Source: an uncultured Brevibacillus sp. (GTDB lineage Bacteria > Bacillota > Bacilli > Brevibacillales > Brevibacillaceae). From it: a stretch of 64,000 nt of DNA. Each line of letters begins with the position of its first letter. Within the stretch, counting starts at the first letter, position 1. The notes under the pieces were generated by a model, which was given only the letters and a program-made list of their open reading frames with translations, was not told the DNA's origin and made no database searches. Position numbers and translations under genes: made by a program. Below are positions 27,921-37,930 of this stretch, one piece after another. The stretch is from positions 50,576 through 114,575 of the forward strand of contig NZ_CANMZW010000016.1 in assembly GCF_947502445.1 (NCBI RefSeq), written 5' to 3'.

Positions 27921-30653
27921 TTACTTTGTTGTTACTGGTTTGCCTTCGTCCAGCAGTTGGCGAAGAACGGTTTGCAGAATACCACCATTGCGGTAGTAGT
28001 CTACGTCTACCATGGAGTCGAGGCGCACGATTACTTCGAATTTGAAGGTGCTGCCATCTTTCTTGGTAGCTTCTACTTTTACGCGTTGGCCAGGTTGAAC
28101 ATCGTCGGAGAGGCCCAGAATGCTGAAGGACTCAGTACCATCGATGCCAAGGGACTTCCAGCTTTGACCGTCAGCGAATTGCAGAGGCAGAACGCCCATA
28201 CCAACCAGGTTAGCACGGTGGATACGCTCGAAGCTCTCAGCAATAACTGCTTTGATGCCGAGGAGGAAAGTACCTTTTGCAGCCCAGTCACGGGAAGAAC
28301 CCGTACCATACTCTTTACCAGCCAGTACAACGAGTGGAGTACCGTCTGCCTGATACTTCATGGAAGCATCGTAGATGGACATTACTTCGTCAGTTGGCAA
28401 GTATTTGGTTACGCCGCCCTCAGTGCCAGGAGCCACTTGGTTGCGGATACGGATGTTAGCGAATGTACCGCGCATCATTACATCGTGGCTACCGCGACGA
28501 GCGCCGTAGGAGTTGAAGTCTTTGCGTTCTACGCCGTTCGCTTGCAGATAGAGACCTGCAGGGCTGGTTGGCGAGATGTTACCAGCTGGGGAGATATGGT
28601 CAGTTGTCACAGAGTCACCGAACAGAGCGATGGTGTTCGCTGTTTTGATGTCTGCGATCGCTGCGATTTCGCCAGCCAGGTCTTTGAAGAATGGCGGTTC
28701 TTGGATGTACGTGGATTTTTCATCCCACTCGTACAGATCGCCGGTTGGAACATCGATTTTGTTCCAAGCCTCGTTTTGAGTGAACACTTGGCCGTATTCT
28801 GCACGGAACAAGTCAGGGTTCATTGCTTTACCCATTGCTTCCGAGATCTCTTGTGGAGTTGGCCAGATGTCTTTCAAGAATACAGGCTGTCCGTCTTTGC
28901 CAGTACCGATTGGCTCTGTAGACAGGTCGATATCTACAGTACCCGCCAGTGCATAAGCGATAACCAATGGAGGAGAAGCGAGGTAGTTCGCTTTTACCTG
29001 TGCATGGATACGGCCTTCAAAGTTACGGTTACCAGAAAGAACAGCTGCAACAGTCAGGTCTTCGTCAGCGATTGCTTTGCTGGTTTCTTCTGGCAATGGA
29101 CCAGAGTTACCGATGCAAGTTGTGCAACCATAACCAACTACGTTGAAGCCGATCGTGTTCAAGGAATCGATCAGACCAGCGTCAGTCAGGTATTGCGTAA
29201 CTACGCGGGAACCTGGAGCCAGAGAGCTTTTTACGAAAGCAGGTTTTGTCAGGCCTTTTTCCACAGCTTTTTTCGCCAGGATACCTGCACCCAGCATTAC
29301 GCTAGGATTTGATGTATTGGTACAGGAAGTGATCGCTGCGATAACAACCGCACCTGTTTTCAGTGTAGCTTTTTCACCGTTTGCATATTCAACTGGTACG
29401 CTAGCTGCGATTTTCTCTTCGGAGAGACCAAAGCCGCCTTTGTCGATTGGCGTACGCAGGCTGTTATTGAAGGATTCCTTCATAGCAGTCAGTTCTACAC
29501 GGTCTTGTGGACGTTTTGGACCAGCCAAGCTCGGTACTACTGTAGACAGATCCAGCTCCAATGTTTCGGAGAATACTGGGTCTGGCGTAGCGTCTGTACG
29601 GAAGAGGCCTTGTGCTTTGGTGTAAGTTTCAACCAAGGAGATGAGGTCTTCTTCGCGACCAGTTTGACGCATATAGTTGAGCGTTTCGGAGTCTACTGGG
29701 AAGAAGCCCATAGTAGCGCCGTATTCAGGTGCCATGTTAGCTACGGTTGCGCGGTCTGCCAGCGAGATGTTGGACAAGCCAGGGCCGTAGAACTCAACAA
29801 ATTTACCTACAACGCCTTTTTTACGCAGCATTTGAGTAACAGTCAGAGCGAGGTCGGTTGCAGTTGCACCAGCACTCAGAGTACCAGTCAGTTTGAAACC
29901 AACAACTTCTGGAGTTACGAAGTACAGAGGTTGACCGAGCATTCCAGCTTCTGCCTCGATACCACCAACACCCCATCCAAGAACACCAAGACCGTTGATC
30001 ATAGTGGTGTGGGAGTCAGTACCTACGAGAGAGTCAGGGAAAGCTACGAGCTCGCCGTCTACTTCACGAGTAGCGATTACAGTTGCGAGGTACTCCAGGT
30101 TAACTTGGTGAACGATACCAGTTGCCGGAGGAACCGCACGGAAATTGTCAAACGCAGTTTGTGCCCAACGCAGGAAGCGGTAGCGCTCTTGGTTGCGTTC
30201 GAATTCCAATTTCATATTGTTGTCCAGAGCAGCTGCGTTACCGAAATCATCTACCATTACGGAGTGGTCGATAACGAGGTCTACTGGTACGAGTGGGTTG
30301 ATTCGTTTTGGATCTCCACCAGCGCGTTTCATTGCGATACGCATCGCAGCGAGGTCAACTACAGCCGGTACACCGGTGAAGTCTTGCAGTACGATACGAG
30401 CAGGCATGAGAGGTACTTCTTGGTTTTCGTCGCGGCCTTTTGTCCAAGTCGCGAGTTGTTGTACGTGTTCTTTCGTGATCGCGCGTCCGTCGAACTGACG
30501 TACAGCAGCCTCAAGCAGAACTTTAATGGAGAATGGAAGCTTGGAAACATCACCAAGTCCTTGTTCTTCCAATCCTTGCAGGCGATAATACGCGAAAGAC
30601 TTGTCGCCTACCTGCAGGGAAGATTTTACTTTGTAAGCATCTTTGTTAGCCAA
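27921..30653 (-). CDS. acnA: Aconitate hydratase AcnA
   Basis: A 910-residue protein, matching AcnA/CitB of Bacillus (about 909). [4Fe-4S] ligand Cys residues lie in [14 protein letters not shown] and [16 protein letters not shown]. Substrate-binding segments include [45 protein letters not shown] and [11 protein letters not shown]. It interconverts citrate and isocitrate in the TCA cycle; Bacillus aconitase also binds RNA. TTG 30653 is chosen because GGGAGG lies 9 bases upstream and it gives the family length. Its leader contains the palindrome shared with the IclR gene. Confidence 0.96.
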   Translation of the reverse strand: MANKDAYKVKSSLQVGDKSFAYYRLQGLEEQGLGDVSKLPFSIKVLLEAAVRQFDGRAITKEHVQQLATWTKGRDENQEVPLMPARIVLQDFTGVPAVVDLAAMRIAMKRAGGDPKRINPLVPVDLVIDHSVMVDDFGNAAALDNNMKLEFERNQERYRFLRWAQTAFDNFRAVPPATGIVHQVNLEYLATVIATREVDGELVAFPDSLVGTDSHTTMINGLGVLGWGVGGIEAEAGMLGQPLYFVTPEVVGFKLTGTLSAGATATDLALTVTQMLRKKGVVGKFVEFYGPGLSNISLADRATVANMAPEYGATMGFFPVDSETLNYMRQTGREEDLISLVETYTKAQGLFRTDATPDPVFSETLELDLSTVVPSLAGPKRPQDRVELTAMKESFNNSLRTPIDKGGFGLSEEKIAASVPVEYANGEKATLKTGAVVIAAITSCTNTSNPSVMLGAGILAKKAVEKGLTKPAFVKSSLAPGSRVVTQYLTDAGLIDSLNTIGFNVVGYGCTTCIGNSGPLPEETSKAIADEDLTVAAVLSGNRNFEGRIHAQVKANYLASPPLVIAYALAGTVDIDLSTEPIGTGKDGQPVFLKDIWPTPQEISEAMGKAMNPDLFRAEYGQVFTQNEAWNKIDVPTGDLYEWDEKSTYIQEPPFFKDLAGEIAAIADIKTANTIALFGDSVTTDHISPAGNISPTSPAGLYLQANGVERKDFNSYGARRGSHDVMMRGTFANIRIRNQVAPGTEGGVTKYLPTDEVMSIYDASMKYQADGTPLVVLAGKEYGTGSSRDWAAKGTFLLGIKAVIAESFERIHRANLVGMGVLPLQFADGQSWKSLGIDGTESFSILGLSDDVQPGQRVKVEATKKDGSTFKFEVIVRLDSMVDVDYYRNGGILQTVLRQLLDEGKPVTTK

Positions 30654-30682
30654 TGTATACAACCTCCCTATTGTTACTTGGA

Positions 30683-30699
30683 GTTTCATCAGATGAAAC
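30683..30699. promoter_or_regulatory. 17-bp palindromic operator, copy 2 (acnA leader)
   Basis: GTTTCATC-A-GATGAAAC, identical to 17161-17177. It lies about 25-40 bases after the predicted acnA transcription start, a roadblock-type position for a repressor. Confidence 0.7.
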
Positions 30700-30729
30700 A
30701 TAGTTTCGTTTCTTCTTCATCACGACCCT

Positions 30730-30758
30730 ATTATACTCGATTTGTTTCTCGTCTTCTA
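30730..30758 (-). promoter_or_regulatory. Predicted acnA promoter
   Basis: On the minus strand: TAGAAG, 17 bases, TATAAT. The -10 is perfect and the -35 weak, as expected for an activated or regulated promoter. Confidence 0.55.
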
Positions 30759-30990
30759 CCCCAAATTCATCATTTCTATACAAAATCAGTGAAGAAAAAA
30801 CGCCGAAGCCATTTTCCTGCGAAAAGGAAAGGAAAATTTCCAGACTTCCTGTATTATCCCGTTTATATTTCGTTTACATTCATGCGGTATCTTTTCTCTA
30901 GCGGGGCTGCACATGCTTCGTTGGCGCCAAACGAAAGCTGTGCGATTCCCACAAGCGAGTGAAGTAAACACGGATAGGAGATACAAAAAG

Positions 30991-32745
30991 ATGACGACAA
31001 AACAAAAGCATACGTCAGGAAAGCTGCGACCGTTCTTTCATTTAATAAAGGAAACAAAGCCATCCAAGCTGATGCTCGGGACCGCGCTCTTCCTGAGCAT
31101 TGCGACCACTCTCGTGAGCCTGGTAATTCCGCTTTTCACCAAGGATCTGATCGATGGCTTCACACTGTCTTCGATAAGCAAGGGACAAATTGTCCTTTTG
31201 ATCGGGGCATTTATCGCGCAAGCCGTTGTCAGTGGGCTCTCTATATACATGTTAAATCATGTGGGGCAAAAAATCGTTGCCTCGCTGCGGGATCGCCTCT
31301 GGAAAAAGCTGCTCGTCCTACCTGTCCCGTATTACGATAACAATCGTACAGGGGAAACGATCAGCCGAATGACCAACGATACAGGTGTAGTTAAAGGATT
31401 GATCACCGACCATCTTTCCAACTTTTTTACCGGAACCATCTCTATTATCGGTTCAATTGCTACGTTGCTTTACCTGGATTGGCAAATGACCATGACTATG
31501 CTGATTGCAGTACCGCTTGCCCTGTTGATTTTATTGCCGTTGGGTCGCCAAATGTACAAGATTTCCAAAGGGCTGCAAGACGAAACGGCAAGCTTTACAA
31601 CGATTATGACGCAAGTGCTGTCTGAGATTCGCCTCGTAAAATCGTCAAATGCAGAGCCGCACGAATATGCCAGCGGTAAGCGAGGGATTGACAAGCTGTT
31701 TCAGTTTGGTATCCGCGAAGGCAGAGTACAGGCGATGATTGGTCCACTCATGTCGCTGGTAATTATGGTACTGCTTGTCGTGGTGATGGGATATGGAGGA
31801 ATGCGCGTATCGTCAGGTGCTTTGACAGCAGGTGAGCTGGTTGCATTCATCTTGTATCTCGTACAAATCATGATGCCGCTCGGACAGTTTACGCACTTCT
31901 TTACACAGCTGCAAAAGGCGATGGGAGCAACAGAGCGAATTATTACGACATTGGAAGCTGACGAGGAAGACCATACATCAGGAAAAAGCCTGGAAAACGC
32001 CAGCTTGCCAATCCAAGTAGAGAATGTGAGCTTTGCCTATGAAAATGGAGAAACGATCCTGAATGATGTCAGCTTTACCATTCAGGCAGGAAAAGTAAAT
32101 GCGATAGTCGGACCGAGTGGAAGCGGCAAAACGACCCTCTTTTCCTTGATCGAGCGCTACTATTTGCCACAGCAAGGACAAATCAAGCTGGGGGATGAAT
32201 CAATTGCCGACTTTACACTGGCATCATGGAGAAGCAAAATCGGTTATGTGTCACAGGAAAGCCCATTGATTGCCGGAACGATCCGTGAAAATATTTGTTA
32301 TGGAGTTTTTCGTGAAGTAAGTGATGAAGAGCTGCGAAAGGCAGCAGAAATGGCTTATGCTGACGGGTTCATTTCTGCATTCCCGGATGGCTATGACACC
32401 GAGGTAGGGGAGCGAGGCGTCAAGCTCTCAGGAGGACAGAGACAACGAATTGGCATTGCCAGAGCGCTGCTTCGTGATCCGCAAATTCTGATGCTGGATG
32501 AGGCAACCTCCAGTTTGGACAGCAAGTCGGAAATCATCGTTCAGCAGGCACTTCAGAACTTAATGAAGGGACGCACGACACTTGTGATTGCCCATCGCTT
32601 GTCGACTGTCGTTGATGCGGACCAGATCCTGTTCATGGAAAAAGGCAGAATTACTGGCAAGGGAACACATGATGAGCTATTCGACAGTCACGATATGTAC
32701 AAAGAATTTGCGACGCAGCAATTACGTGTAAAAGAGAGGGTGTAA
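30991..32745 (+). CDS. BmrA-like homodimeric multidrug ABC exporter
   Basis: The protein is 584 residues, the size of Bacillus BmrA. Six transmembrane helices (about 25-320) precede a complete ATPase: Walker [10 protein letters not shown], signature LSGGQ, Walker [10 protein letters not shown] and switch His in IAHRLS. All catalytic residues are present, so a homodimer is expected. AGGAGAT precedes ATG 30991. It starts a three-gene run with an OmpR-type regulator and sensor kinase (2-base gap, then a 4-base overlap), which suggests that the two-component system senses the transported compound or envelope stress. Confidence 0.92.
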   Translation: MTTKQKHTSGKLRPFFHLIKETKPSKLMLGTALFLSIATTLVSLVIPLFTKDLIDGFTLSSISKGQIVLLIGAFIAQAVVSGLSIYMLNHVGQKIVASLRDRLWKKLLVLPVPYYDNNRTGETISRMTNDTGVVKGLITDHLSNFFTGTISIIGSIATLLYLDWQMTMTMLIAVPLALLILLPLGRQMYKISKGLQDETASFTTIMTQVLSEIRLVKSSNAEPHEYASGKRGIDKLFQFGIREGRVQAMIGPLMSLVIMVLLVVVMGYGGMRVSSGALTAGELVAFILYLVQIMMPLGQFTHFFTQLQKAMGATERIITTLEADEEDHTSGKSLENASLPIQVENVSFAYENGETILNDVSFTIQAGKVNAIVGPSGSGKTTLFSLIERYYLPQQGQIKLGDESIADFTLASWRSKIGYVSQESPLIAGTIRENICYGVFREVSDEELRKAAEMAYADGFISAFPDGYDTEVGERGVKLSGGQRQRIGIARALLRDPQILMLDEATSSLDSKSEIIVQQALQNLMKGRTTLVIAHRLSTVVDADQILFMEKGRITGKGTHDELFDSHDMYKEFATQQLRVKERV

Positions 32746-32747
32746 TC

Positions 32748-33425
32748 ATGACCAAACTGATGGTAGCAGACGACGATCCGCATATTCGTGAGCTGGTTCG
32801 CGTCTTTATGGAGAGGGAGGGCTTAGAAGTCATGGAGGCGGCAGACGGGGAAGAAGCTCTTTCCTTATTTGCTACCGCTCCGGCAGACCTCGTCATCCTG
32901 GATATTATGATGCCGAATATGGACGGATGGGAGCTGTGCCGGGAGCTGCGACGATTCTATCCCGATATTCCGCTGCTCATGCTGACTGCAAAAGGCGAAA
33001 CCTCGCAAAAAATTAAAGGCTTTGAGCTGGGAACTGATGATTACCTCGTCAAGCCGTTCGAACCCGCCGAGCTGGTCGTTCGGGTAAAAGCACTGCTAAA
33101 GCGTTATCGGATCGAATCCTCACATACCGTACAGATCGGGCAGCTGCTATTGAACAAGAAAACGTTCGAGATGACAAAGGGAAACAAGGCGCTGACGATT
33201 CCGTTAAAAGAATTTGAGCTTCTGTTTAAGCTTGGCAGCAATCCGGGCAAAACGATTACTCGTGAGCAACTGATTGAGCAAATTTGGGGGTACGATTTTG
33301 AAGGGAATGAGCGGACCGTGGATGTGCATATTAATCGACTGCGCGAAAGGTTCCCACAGGAGGAATACAGCTTTTTGATTCGAACGGTTCGCGGATTGGG
33401 CTATCGACTGGAGCTGGACCAATGA
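32748..33425 (+). CDS. OmpR/PhoB-family response regulator
   Basis: A 225-residue protein. The receiver domain has acidic DDD at 8-10, phospho-Asp52 in VILDIMMPNMDG and Lys102 in DYLVKPFEP. A winged-helix domain follows (about 130-225: LTIPLKEFELLFKL, RTVDVHINRLRERF, IRTVRGLGYRLE). It lies two bases after the ABC exporter gene, and its stop overlaps the kinase start (ATGA), so it is the kinase's partner. Confidence 0.95.
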   Translation: MTKLMVADDDPHIRELVRVFMEREGLEVMEAADGEEALSLFATAPADLVILDIMMPNMDGWELCRELRRFYPDIPLLMLTAKGETSQKIKGFELGTDDYLVKPFEPAELVVRVKALLKRYRIESSHTVQIGQLLLNKKTFEMTKGNKALTIPLKEFELLFKLGSNPGKTITREQLIEQIWGYDFEGNERTVDVHINRLRERFPQEEYSFLIRTVRGLGYRLELDQ

Positions 33426-34504
33426 GCAAAAACCCGGATCACTCGTGGAAAATGTTTTTTCTCAGGGTGCTTGGACTCATGGCATTTCTGCTGGCCATGG
33501 CTCTATGCTGGTCGCTTGCGTATTGGCTAACGAATTTCTTCTATAATAATGTCAGTCTAAATCTATCTGAATACTTCAAGGGGATCATAAACACAGTCCT
33601 CGGCTTTGTCTTCTTTTTCCTGTTAGCATGGATCATCAGATTTAAAAAACCGAGACAATACGATTTTTTTGATGCCTTTCGCAATGCGATCAACCGGATT
33701 GCAAAGGGTGATTTCAAGGTGAATCTCGATTTTAAGCTAAAGCATCAGTGGGGTGAGCTGATCGACGGCTTCAATTATATGGCAGAGCAGCTTAACCAGA
33801 TGGAGCAGATGAAGCAGGAGTTTATCTCGAACGTATCGCATGAAATCCAGTCTCCACTGACGTCGATTAGCGGATTTGCCCGCGCCCTGCACAATGAGCA
33901 GCTTACACATCAGCAGCGTTTGCACTATTTGGAGATCATTGAAACAGAGAGCAAAAGACTCTCCAAGCTAAGTGACAATCTGCTGAGACTGACTTCTTTG
34001 GAAGCAGTACAACAGCCGCTCGAACGCAAGACATACCGCTTGGATCTGCAGATTCGGGGAATTATTTTGGCTTGTGAGCCGCAATGGCTGGAGCAAAAAA
34101 TCGAGATGGATGTGGAGCTGGAAAAGGCGGAAATAACAGCTGATGAAGATATGCTCAGTCAGGTATGGATGAATCTGATTAGCAACGCGATCAAGTTTAC
34201 TCCAGCAGGCGGGACGATCACAGTTCAGCTGAACCAGGAAGGAAATGATCTGATAGTCCACGTATCAGATACCGGGATCGGAATTACCGAGGAGGATCAG
34301 GGGCGCATATTCGAGAGATTCTTCAAAGCGGATAAATCGCGCAATCGGGGTAAGGGTGGAAGCGGGCTGGGCCTATCCATCGTTCAAAAGATTATTGAGA
34401 TGCATCAAGGTACGATTACAGTGAAAAGTCACTTTGGAGAAGGCACGACCTTTACTGTTCGGCTACCCATTGCAACAGCGGATACAAATAGTCCCCATTC
34501 GTAG
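33422..34504 (+). CDS. Sensor histidine kinase
   Basis: A 360-residue kinase with two membrane helices (about 12-40 and 53-73) and a short outside loop. A HAMP-like linker is followed by the H-box with His140 (FISNVSHEIQSPL). The N-box is NLISNAIKF, G1 is DTGIGI and G2 is GSGLGLSIV. The extracytoplasmic loop of only about 15 residues suggests sensing inside the membrane or through the neighbouring transporter. It is co-transcribed with the regulator and exporter, and a terminator overlaps its end. Confidence 0.94.
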   Translation: MSKNPDHSWKMFFLRVLGLMAFLLAMALCWSLAYWLTNFFYNNVSLNLSEYFKGIINTVLGFVFFFLLAWIIRFKKPRQYDFFDAFRNAINRIAKGDFKVNLDFKLKHQWGELIDGFNYMAEQLNQMEQMKQEFISNVSHEIQSPLTSISGFARALHNEQLTHQQRLHYLEIIETESKRLSKLSDNLLRLTSLEAVQQPLERKTYRLDLQIRGIILACEPQWLEQKIEMDVELEKAEITADEDMLSQVWMNLISNAIKFTPAGGTITVQLNQEGNDLIVHVSDTGIGITEEDQGRIFERFFKADKSRNRGKGGSGLGLSIVQKIIEMHQGTITVKSHFGEGTTFTVRLPIATADTNSPHS

Positions 34505-34520
34505 AGGAAAGGGGACTTTT
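34490..34520 (+). terminator. Terminator of the exporter/two-component operon
   Basis: AGTCCCC pairs with GGGGACT, then TTT. The left arm lies inside the last codons of the kinase gene. Confidence 0.65.
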
Positions 34521-34543
34521 CTGCGTAAGAAAACAAAGAGCGA

Positions 34544-35569
34544 TTACGCTCCGATATATTTGGCGTGCAACGTACGTGCAAGGCTGCTGTCATCCGTTCC
34601 TTGGACGAGCACACGTCCATCAGGGAAGACGACAAGTGTATACGACTCGACCCGAAAACGTAGCAAAAATTTGTTACGCTCGATTTGACCGAGAGGGGCA
34701 AGTCGCTCAGCAAGCGCATCGAGATCGAGCGAGATCGCAGCAGAGGGAGTGATTTGTACGGTGTCGCGTCCGCAAAGCGATACAGCTTGTCCTTCTGGCG
34801 TATCCGGCTGTAAAAACGCAAACTCGCGCTGTCCACAGGCGGGGCAGTCTGCCCGGCGGCCATTTGAAACCTTGATCTGCTGATGACGGTTTTTCCAAAT
34901 CTCAAAATGCTCCAGGTTTGGATTGAGCGCATCAGTTGCGCCTACCAGCATTTTAAAAGCCTCTGTTGCCTGATAAGAAGCAACGATATGAATAATCGGA
35001 CCGATGACACCTGCTGTATCACAGGTTGCCATTTCTCCCGGGTTCGGAGCCTCGGGAAACAGACAGCGCAAGCAAGGGGTCGTTCCCGGGCGAATCGCGG
35101 TAAAAGTGCCTGTCGCACTGACAGCCCCGCCGTACACCCAAGGGATGCCGTGCTTGACACAAACATCGTTAACGAGATAGCGAACTTGAAAGTTATCGGT
35201 AGCATCAAGTACGAGATCGACGTCTGTCAAATATTGCTCTGCATTGTACGCGGTGAGATCAGCAACAATCGGCTCGATGGTGACTTCCGAATTGATTTTA
35301 CTCAGCTTGGCGTGGGCAGCAATCGCTTTTGGCAAATGCTCGGCAGCATCCGACTCATCGTAGAGCATTTGGCGTTGCAAATTGCTTGGCTCTACAAAAT
35401 CACGGTCAATCAGGCGGACAAAGCCGACTCCGGCACGGACCATATGATTGGACAAGACGGTTCCGAGCGCTCCCATCCCGACGATGGCGACTCGGCTTTG
35501 CCCGAGCTTCTCCTGTCCACTTCGCCCGATCGGAGCAAACAAGAGCTGGCGAGAATAGCGAGTATCCAC
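34544..35569 (-). CDS. moeB: MoeB/ThiF-family adenylyltransferase
   Basis: A 341-residue E1-like enzyme. ATP-binding VAIVGMGALGTVLSNHMVRAG is followed by the adenylation region DRDFVEPSNLQRQ. The Zn-binding pairs are CLRC and CPAC. It activates the C-terminal Gly-Gly of a sulphur-carrier protein. Its start lies 4 bases after the MoaD-MoaE fusion gene, which points to molybdopterin synthesis, but ThiF-like work on ThiS is not excluded. The C-terminal 80 residues are an extension without the rhodanese domain. Confidence 0.88.
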   Translation of the reverse strand: MDTRYSRQLLFAPIGRSGQEKLGQSRVAIVGMGALGTVLSNHMVRAGVGFVRLIDRDFVEPSNLQRQMLYDESDAAEHLPKAIAAHAKLSKINSEVTIEPIVADLTAYNAEQYLTDVDLVLDATDNFQVRYLVNDVCVKHGIPWVYGGAVSATGTFTAIRPGTTPCLRCLFPEAPNPGEMATCDTAGVIGPIIHIVASYQATEAFKMLVGATDALNPNLEHFEIWKNRHQQIKVSNGRRADCPACGQREFAFLQPDTPEGQAVSLCGRDTVQITPSAAISLDLDALAERLAPLGQIERNKFLLRFRVESYTLVVFPDGRVLVQGTDDSSLARTLHAKYIGA

Positions 35570-35573
35570 GGTG

Positions 35574-36281
35574 TTATTCCACCTTTCCTTCTGTCATCTC
35601 CAAGGGGTTCCAGGGACCTTGCTGATGTCCCTTCCATTCACTTCCATCTTCCCACATTTCTTTTTTCCATATCGGAACGATCTGTTTCAGGCGCTCGATC
35701 GCATAGCGTCCAGCCTCAAAGGATTCGTTGCGATGAGCAGTAGCGACTGCTACGATCACGGCGATCTCCTCGACAGCCAAATCCCCGATACGGTGATGCA
35801 TCGCGACCTCGGCACCAGGCCAGCGCTCCTCGATCTCCGCAGCAATCTGCTTCATTTTTTCAACGGCCATTGGGGCATATGCCTCGTAGGAAAGATAGAC
35901 AGTCCGCTGTCCATGGGTAAATTCACGAACGGTTCCGACGAAGGTCAGAATCGCTCCCGCATGCGGATTGCTGACCAGGCGAACAAGCTTGTCTGCCTGA
36001 AGCGGCTCTATCGTAATCGCAAAGCGAGGTTCTTCTTCACCACCGCTGACCGGAGGGAGCAGGGCGACCTCATCAGCTGGTCCGATGACTTTATCTGGTG
36101 CAGCGTATTCATGATTAACCGAAACAAAGCAGCTTCCAAGCAGAGGAGAGAGGGTAGGATACTGTTCCCCGATTACCTGCAAAAGATCACGTACATTCGT
36201 ATTTTCTGGCAGGGTCAATTGTATTTCTCGAACATTGGCTCGCTCGGCTAGGCCAGCAAACAGCAAAATAGTAATCGTCAA
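35574..36281 (-). CDS. MoaD-MoaE fusion (molybdopterin synthase, both subunits)
   Basis: A 235-residue protein. Residues 1-81 are MoaD, starting MTITILLFAGLAERANV and ending LLPPVSGG (Gly80-Gly81). Residues 82-235 are MoaE, with GAILTFVGTVREFTHGQ, LSYEAYAPMA, MHHRIGDLAVEE, and the Lys-rich VPIWKKEMWEDGSEWKG active-site end. Normally MoaD needs a free C-terminal Gly-Gly to be thiocarboxylated. Here it is covered by EEEPRF, so processing after Gly81 or another arrangement is required. The start is TTG with AGAGGAG upstream. It is the first gene before moeB. Confidence 0.93.
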   Translation of the reverse strand: MTITILLFAGLAERANVREIQLTLPENTNVRDLLQVIGEQYPTLSPLLGSCFVSVNHEYAAPDKVIGPADEVALLPPVSGGEEEPRFAITIEPLQADKLVRLVSNPHAGAILTFVGTVREFTHGQRTVYLSYEAYAPMAVEKMKQIAAEIEERWPGAEVAMHHRIGDLAVEEIAVIVAVATAHRNESFEAGRYAIERLKQIVPIWKKEMWEDGSEWKGHQQGPWNPLEMTEGKVE

Positions 36282-36386
36282 GGCAACTCCTCTTTTCCCG
36301 TTGAGATAACAGTTCTCTATGGCTTGAAGATATCATAATCGGGCACATCTGCCAATGAGCGAGAGAGGCAAAACCTGCACGCTAGC

Positions 36387-37205
36387 TTAGGGAGCAAAGC
36401 CTTTTTGACTCAAATACACGTCCTCTTTGCCAAATACGCGAACAAAACGCTCATATACAAGCTGGAAAGCGTCGGGATCATACCATTTTTCCTGTCCCAG
36501 CTGCTCATAGAGCGATGCTAATCCCAATTTCCTCGTTCTTTTGCCTCCGCTGCCATCTCCCATATAAAAATCGTCTATACACACACGATTGACGAAAGGC
36601 CGCAAGCGATGAGCAAACGCTTCGCTGCTCGGCAAAACAGGGGCAATGGCGACTTGTGTGGGGACGCCAGCTTCCGCCAGAAGCTGCAAGGTCTTCATAC
36701 GTGCCTGAATCGGCGGTGCTTGCGGGGAAAAGTGCTTGCGGATGTCATCCAAATCCGTTTCAACGGTCATGCTGACGCGTACACGGTCCTGCATCGACAA
36801 GAGCAGATCGATATCGCGGCGAACCAGTGGACTGCGGGTTTGAACCAGGAGAAAATCGGGTGGGTCATCAGCCATGACCTCCAGCAGAGAGCGAGAAACC
36901 TGCTCCTTTTGCTCGACGGGCTGATACGGGTCGGTAGCAGAGGACATAAAGATTGTGACCTTCCCTTTCGTTTTTGCTCGTAGAAGCTCTTTGCGGAGCA
37001 GATTTCCAGCTTCCTGCTTGATATCTACCCACGTTCCCCACGGCTGATCGCGAAAAAGCGAGACAGGCATTTGCCGTACATAGCAGTACGAACAGGCAAA
37101 TGAGCATCCCGTATACGGATTGAGAGAGTGCGTATAATCGGAAAGAAATCCGCTTCCTTTATTCAGTAATGTTTTTGGATGTTTGTAAAATAAAGCAGTC
37201 TTCAC
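36387..37205 (-). CDS. Radical SAM protein, SplB-like
   Basis: A 272-residue protein. The [4Fe-4S]-SAM motif is Cys34-x3-Cys38-x2-Cys41 (GCSFACSYC). SSATDPYQPVEQ and SMTVETDLDD are typical of the spore-photoproduct-lyase-like subgroup. It is smaller than SplB, so a different repair or modification substrate is likely. It starts 11 bases after the 2OG-oxygenase gene and belongs to the ogt operon. Confidence 0.88.
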   Translation of the reverse strand: MKTALFYKHPKTLLNKGSGFLSDYTHSLNPYTGCSFACSYCYVRQMPVSLFRDQPWGTWVDIKQEAGNLLRKELLRAKTKGKVTIFMSSATDPYQPVEQKEQVSRSLLEVMADDPPDFLLVQTRSPLVRRDIDLLLSMQDRVRVSMTVETDLDDIRKHFSPQAPPIQARMKTLQLLAEAGVPTQVAIAPVLPSSEAFAHRLRPFVNRVCIDDFYMGDGSGGKRTRKLGLASLYEQLGQEKWYDPDAFQLVYERFVRVFGKEDVYLSQKGFAP

Positions 37206-37216
37206 GTAGACTCTCC

Positions 37217-37930
37217 TTACTTGGCATCATGAAAGATGATCCCGAGACTGTACCTGTTTCCGGCAGTAATCGTACTAACGCCATGGCGCAGCGTAGCCCG
37301 ATAATAGCCACGTGCTCCAGCAACAGGTCGATGGTTTGTCGGGAAAATCAGCCCGGCACCTTGCGCAAGTGTAATAACATGCCCTCTGCTTTGTGCCCGA
37401 GGGCGCTGCTCCAGCAGTAAAAACTCTCCACCCGTGTAATCGATCTCTTTTTGACTCAGGACCAACACGACTTGAAAAGGAAAATAAACCTCACCATACA
37501 AATCCTGATGCAAGCAATTGTACCCGCCAGCCTCATATTTCAAAAGCAGAGGAGTGGGGCGGGATTGTCCATGCTGATGACAGTGATCCAAAAAATCGGA
37601 TAAAGCAGCGGGATAGATGGCTTCCCCTCCAAGCTGACCAAGCCAGCGGTTTGCGGCTTTGGCAAGCTCAGGATAAAAGCTCTCGCGAAGCTGCTGCAAC
37701 AGCGGTGGAAGGGGAGCCTGATAGTAACGATACTGTCCAATCCCGAAGCGGTATCTCGCCATATCAATTGTGCTGCGAAAAAGAGCGTCATCGGAGTAGG
37801 TCGCGATGATGTCTTCGCATTGATCAGGATTTAGTATGGATGGTAGCGTGGCATAGCCTTGTTCGTCCAGCGTTTGTTGCAGGTGGGCCCAATCGAGAGC
37901 GGCGATCCGTTCGGCAAGACGATTAGGCAT
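37217..37930 (-). CDS. 2OG-Fe(II) oxygenase (DUF2086/prolyl-hydroxylase-like)
   Basis: A 237-residue dioxygenase. Metal ligands are visible as HxD in NCLHQDLYGEVYFP and a distal His in RATLRHGVSTI. NRYSLGIIF supplies the probable 2-oxoglutarate Arg. ATG 37930 follows AAGGAAGG and overlaps the ogt stop by 8 bases. Position between ogt and a radical SAM gene, next to divergent alkA, suggests oxidative repair of alkylated nucleic acid or a related DNA-damage role. This is inferred from context only. Confidence 0.85.
   Translation of the reverse strand: MPNRLAERIAALDWAHLQQTLDEQGYATLPSILNPDQCEDIIATYSDDALFRSTIDMARYRFGIGQYRYYQAPLPPLLQQLRESFYPELAKAANRWLGQLGGEAIYPAALSDFLDHCHQHGQSRPTPLLLKYEAGGYNCLHQDLYGEVYFPFQVVLVLSQKEIDYTGGEFLLLEQRPRAQSRGHVITLAQGAGLIFPTNHRPVAGARGYYRATLRHGVSTITAGNRYSLGIIFHDAK

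Larger units (their letters stand above)
30654..30990. other. Divergent intergenic region, acnA / ABC exporter
   Basis: This 337-base gap holds the acnA ribosome-binding site, the 17-bp palindrome and the acnA promoter. On the other side are a 130-base A/T-rich stretch and the AGGAGAT ribosome-binding site of the exporter gene. No convincing exporter promoter and no small gene were seen. Confidence 0.6.

Noticed and set aside
27894..30962. Long plus-strand frames of 472 and 485 codons opposite acnA
   Set aside because: They are mirror frames of a strongly codon-biased gene. No ribosome-binding sites and no recognisable product; acnA matches its family over its full length.
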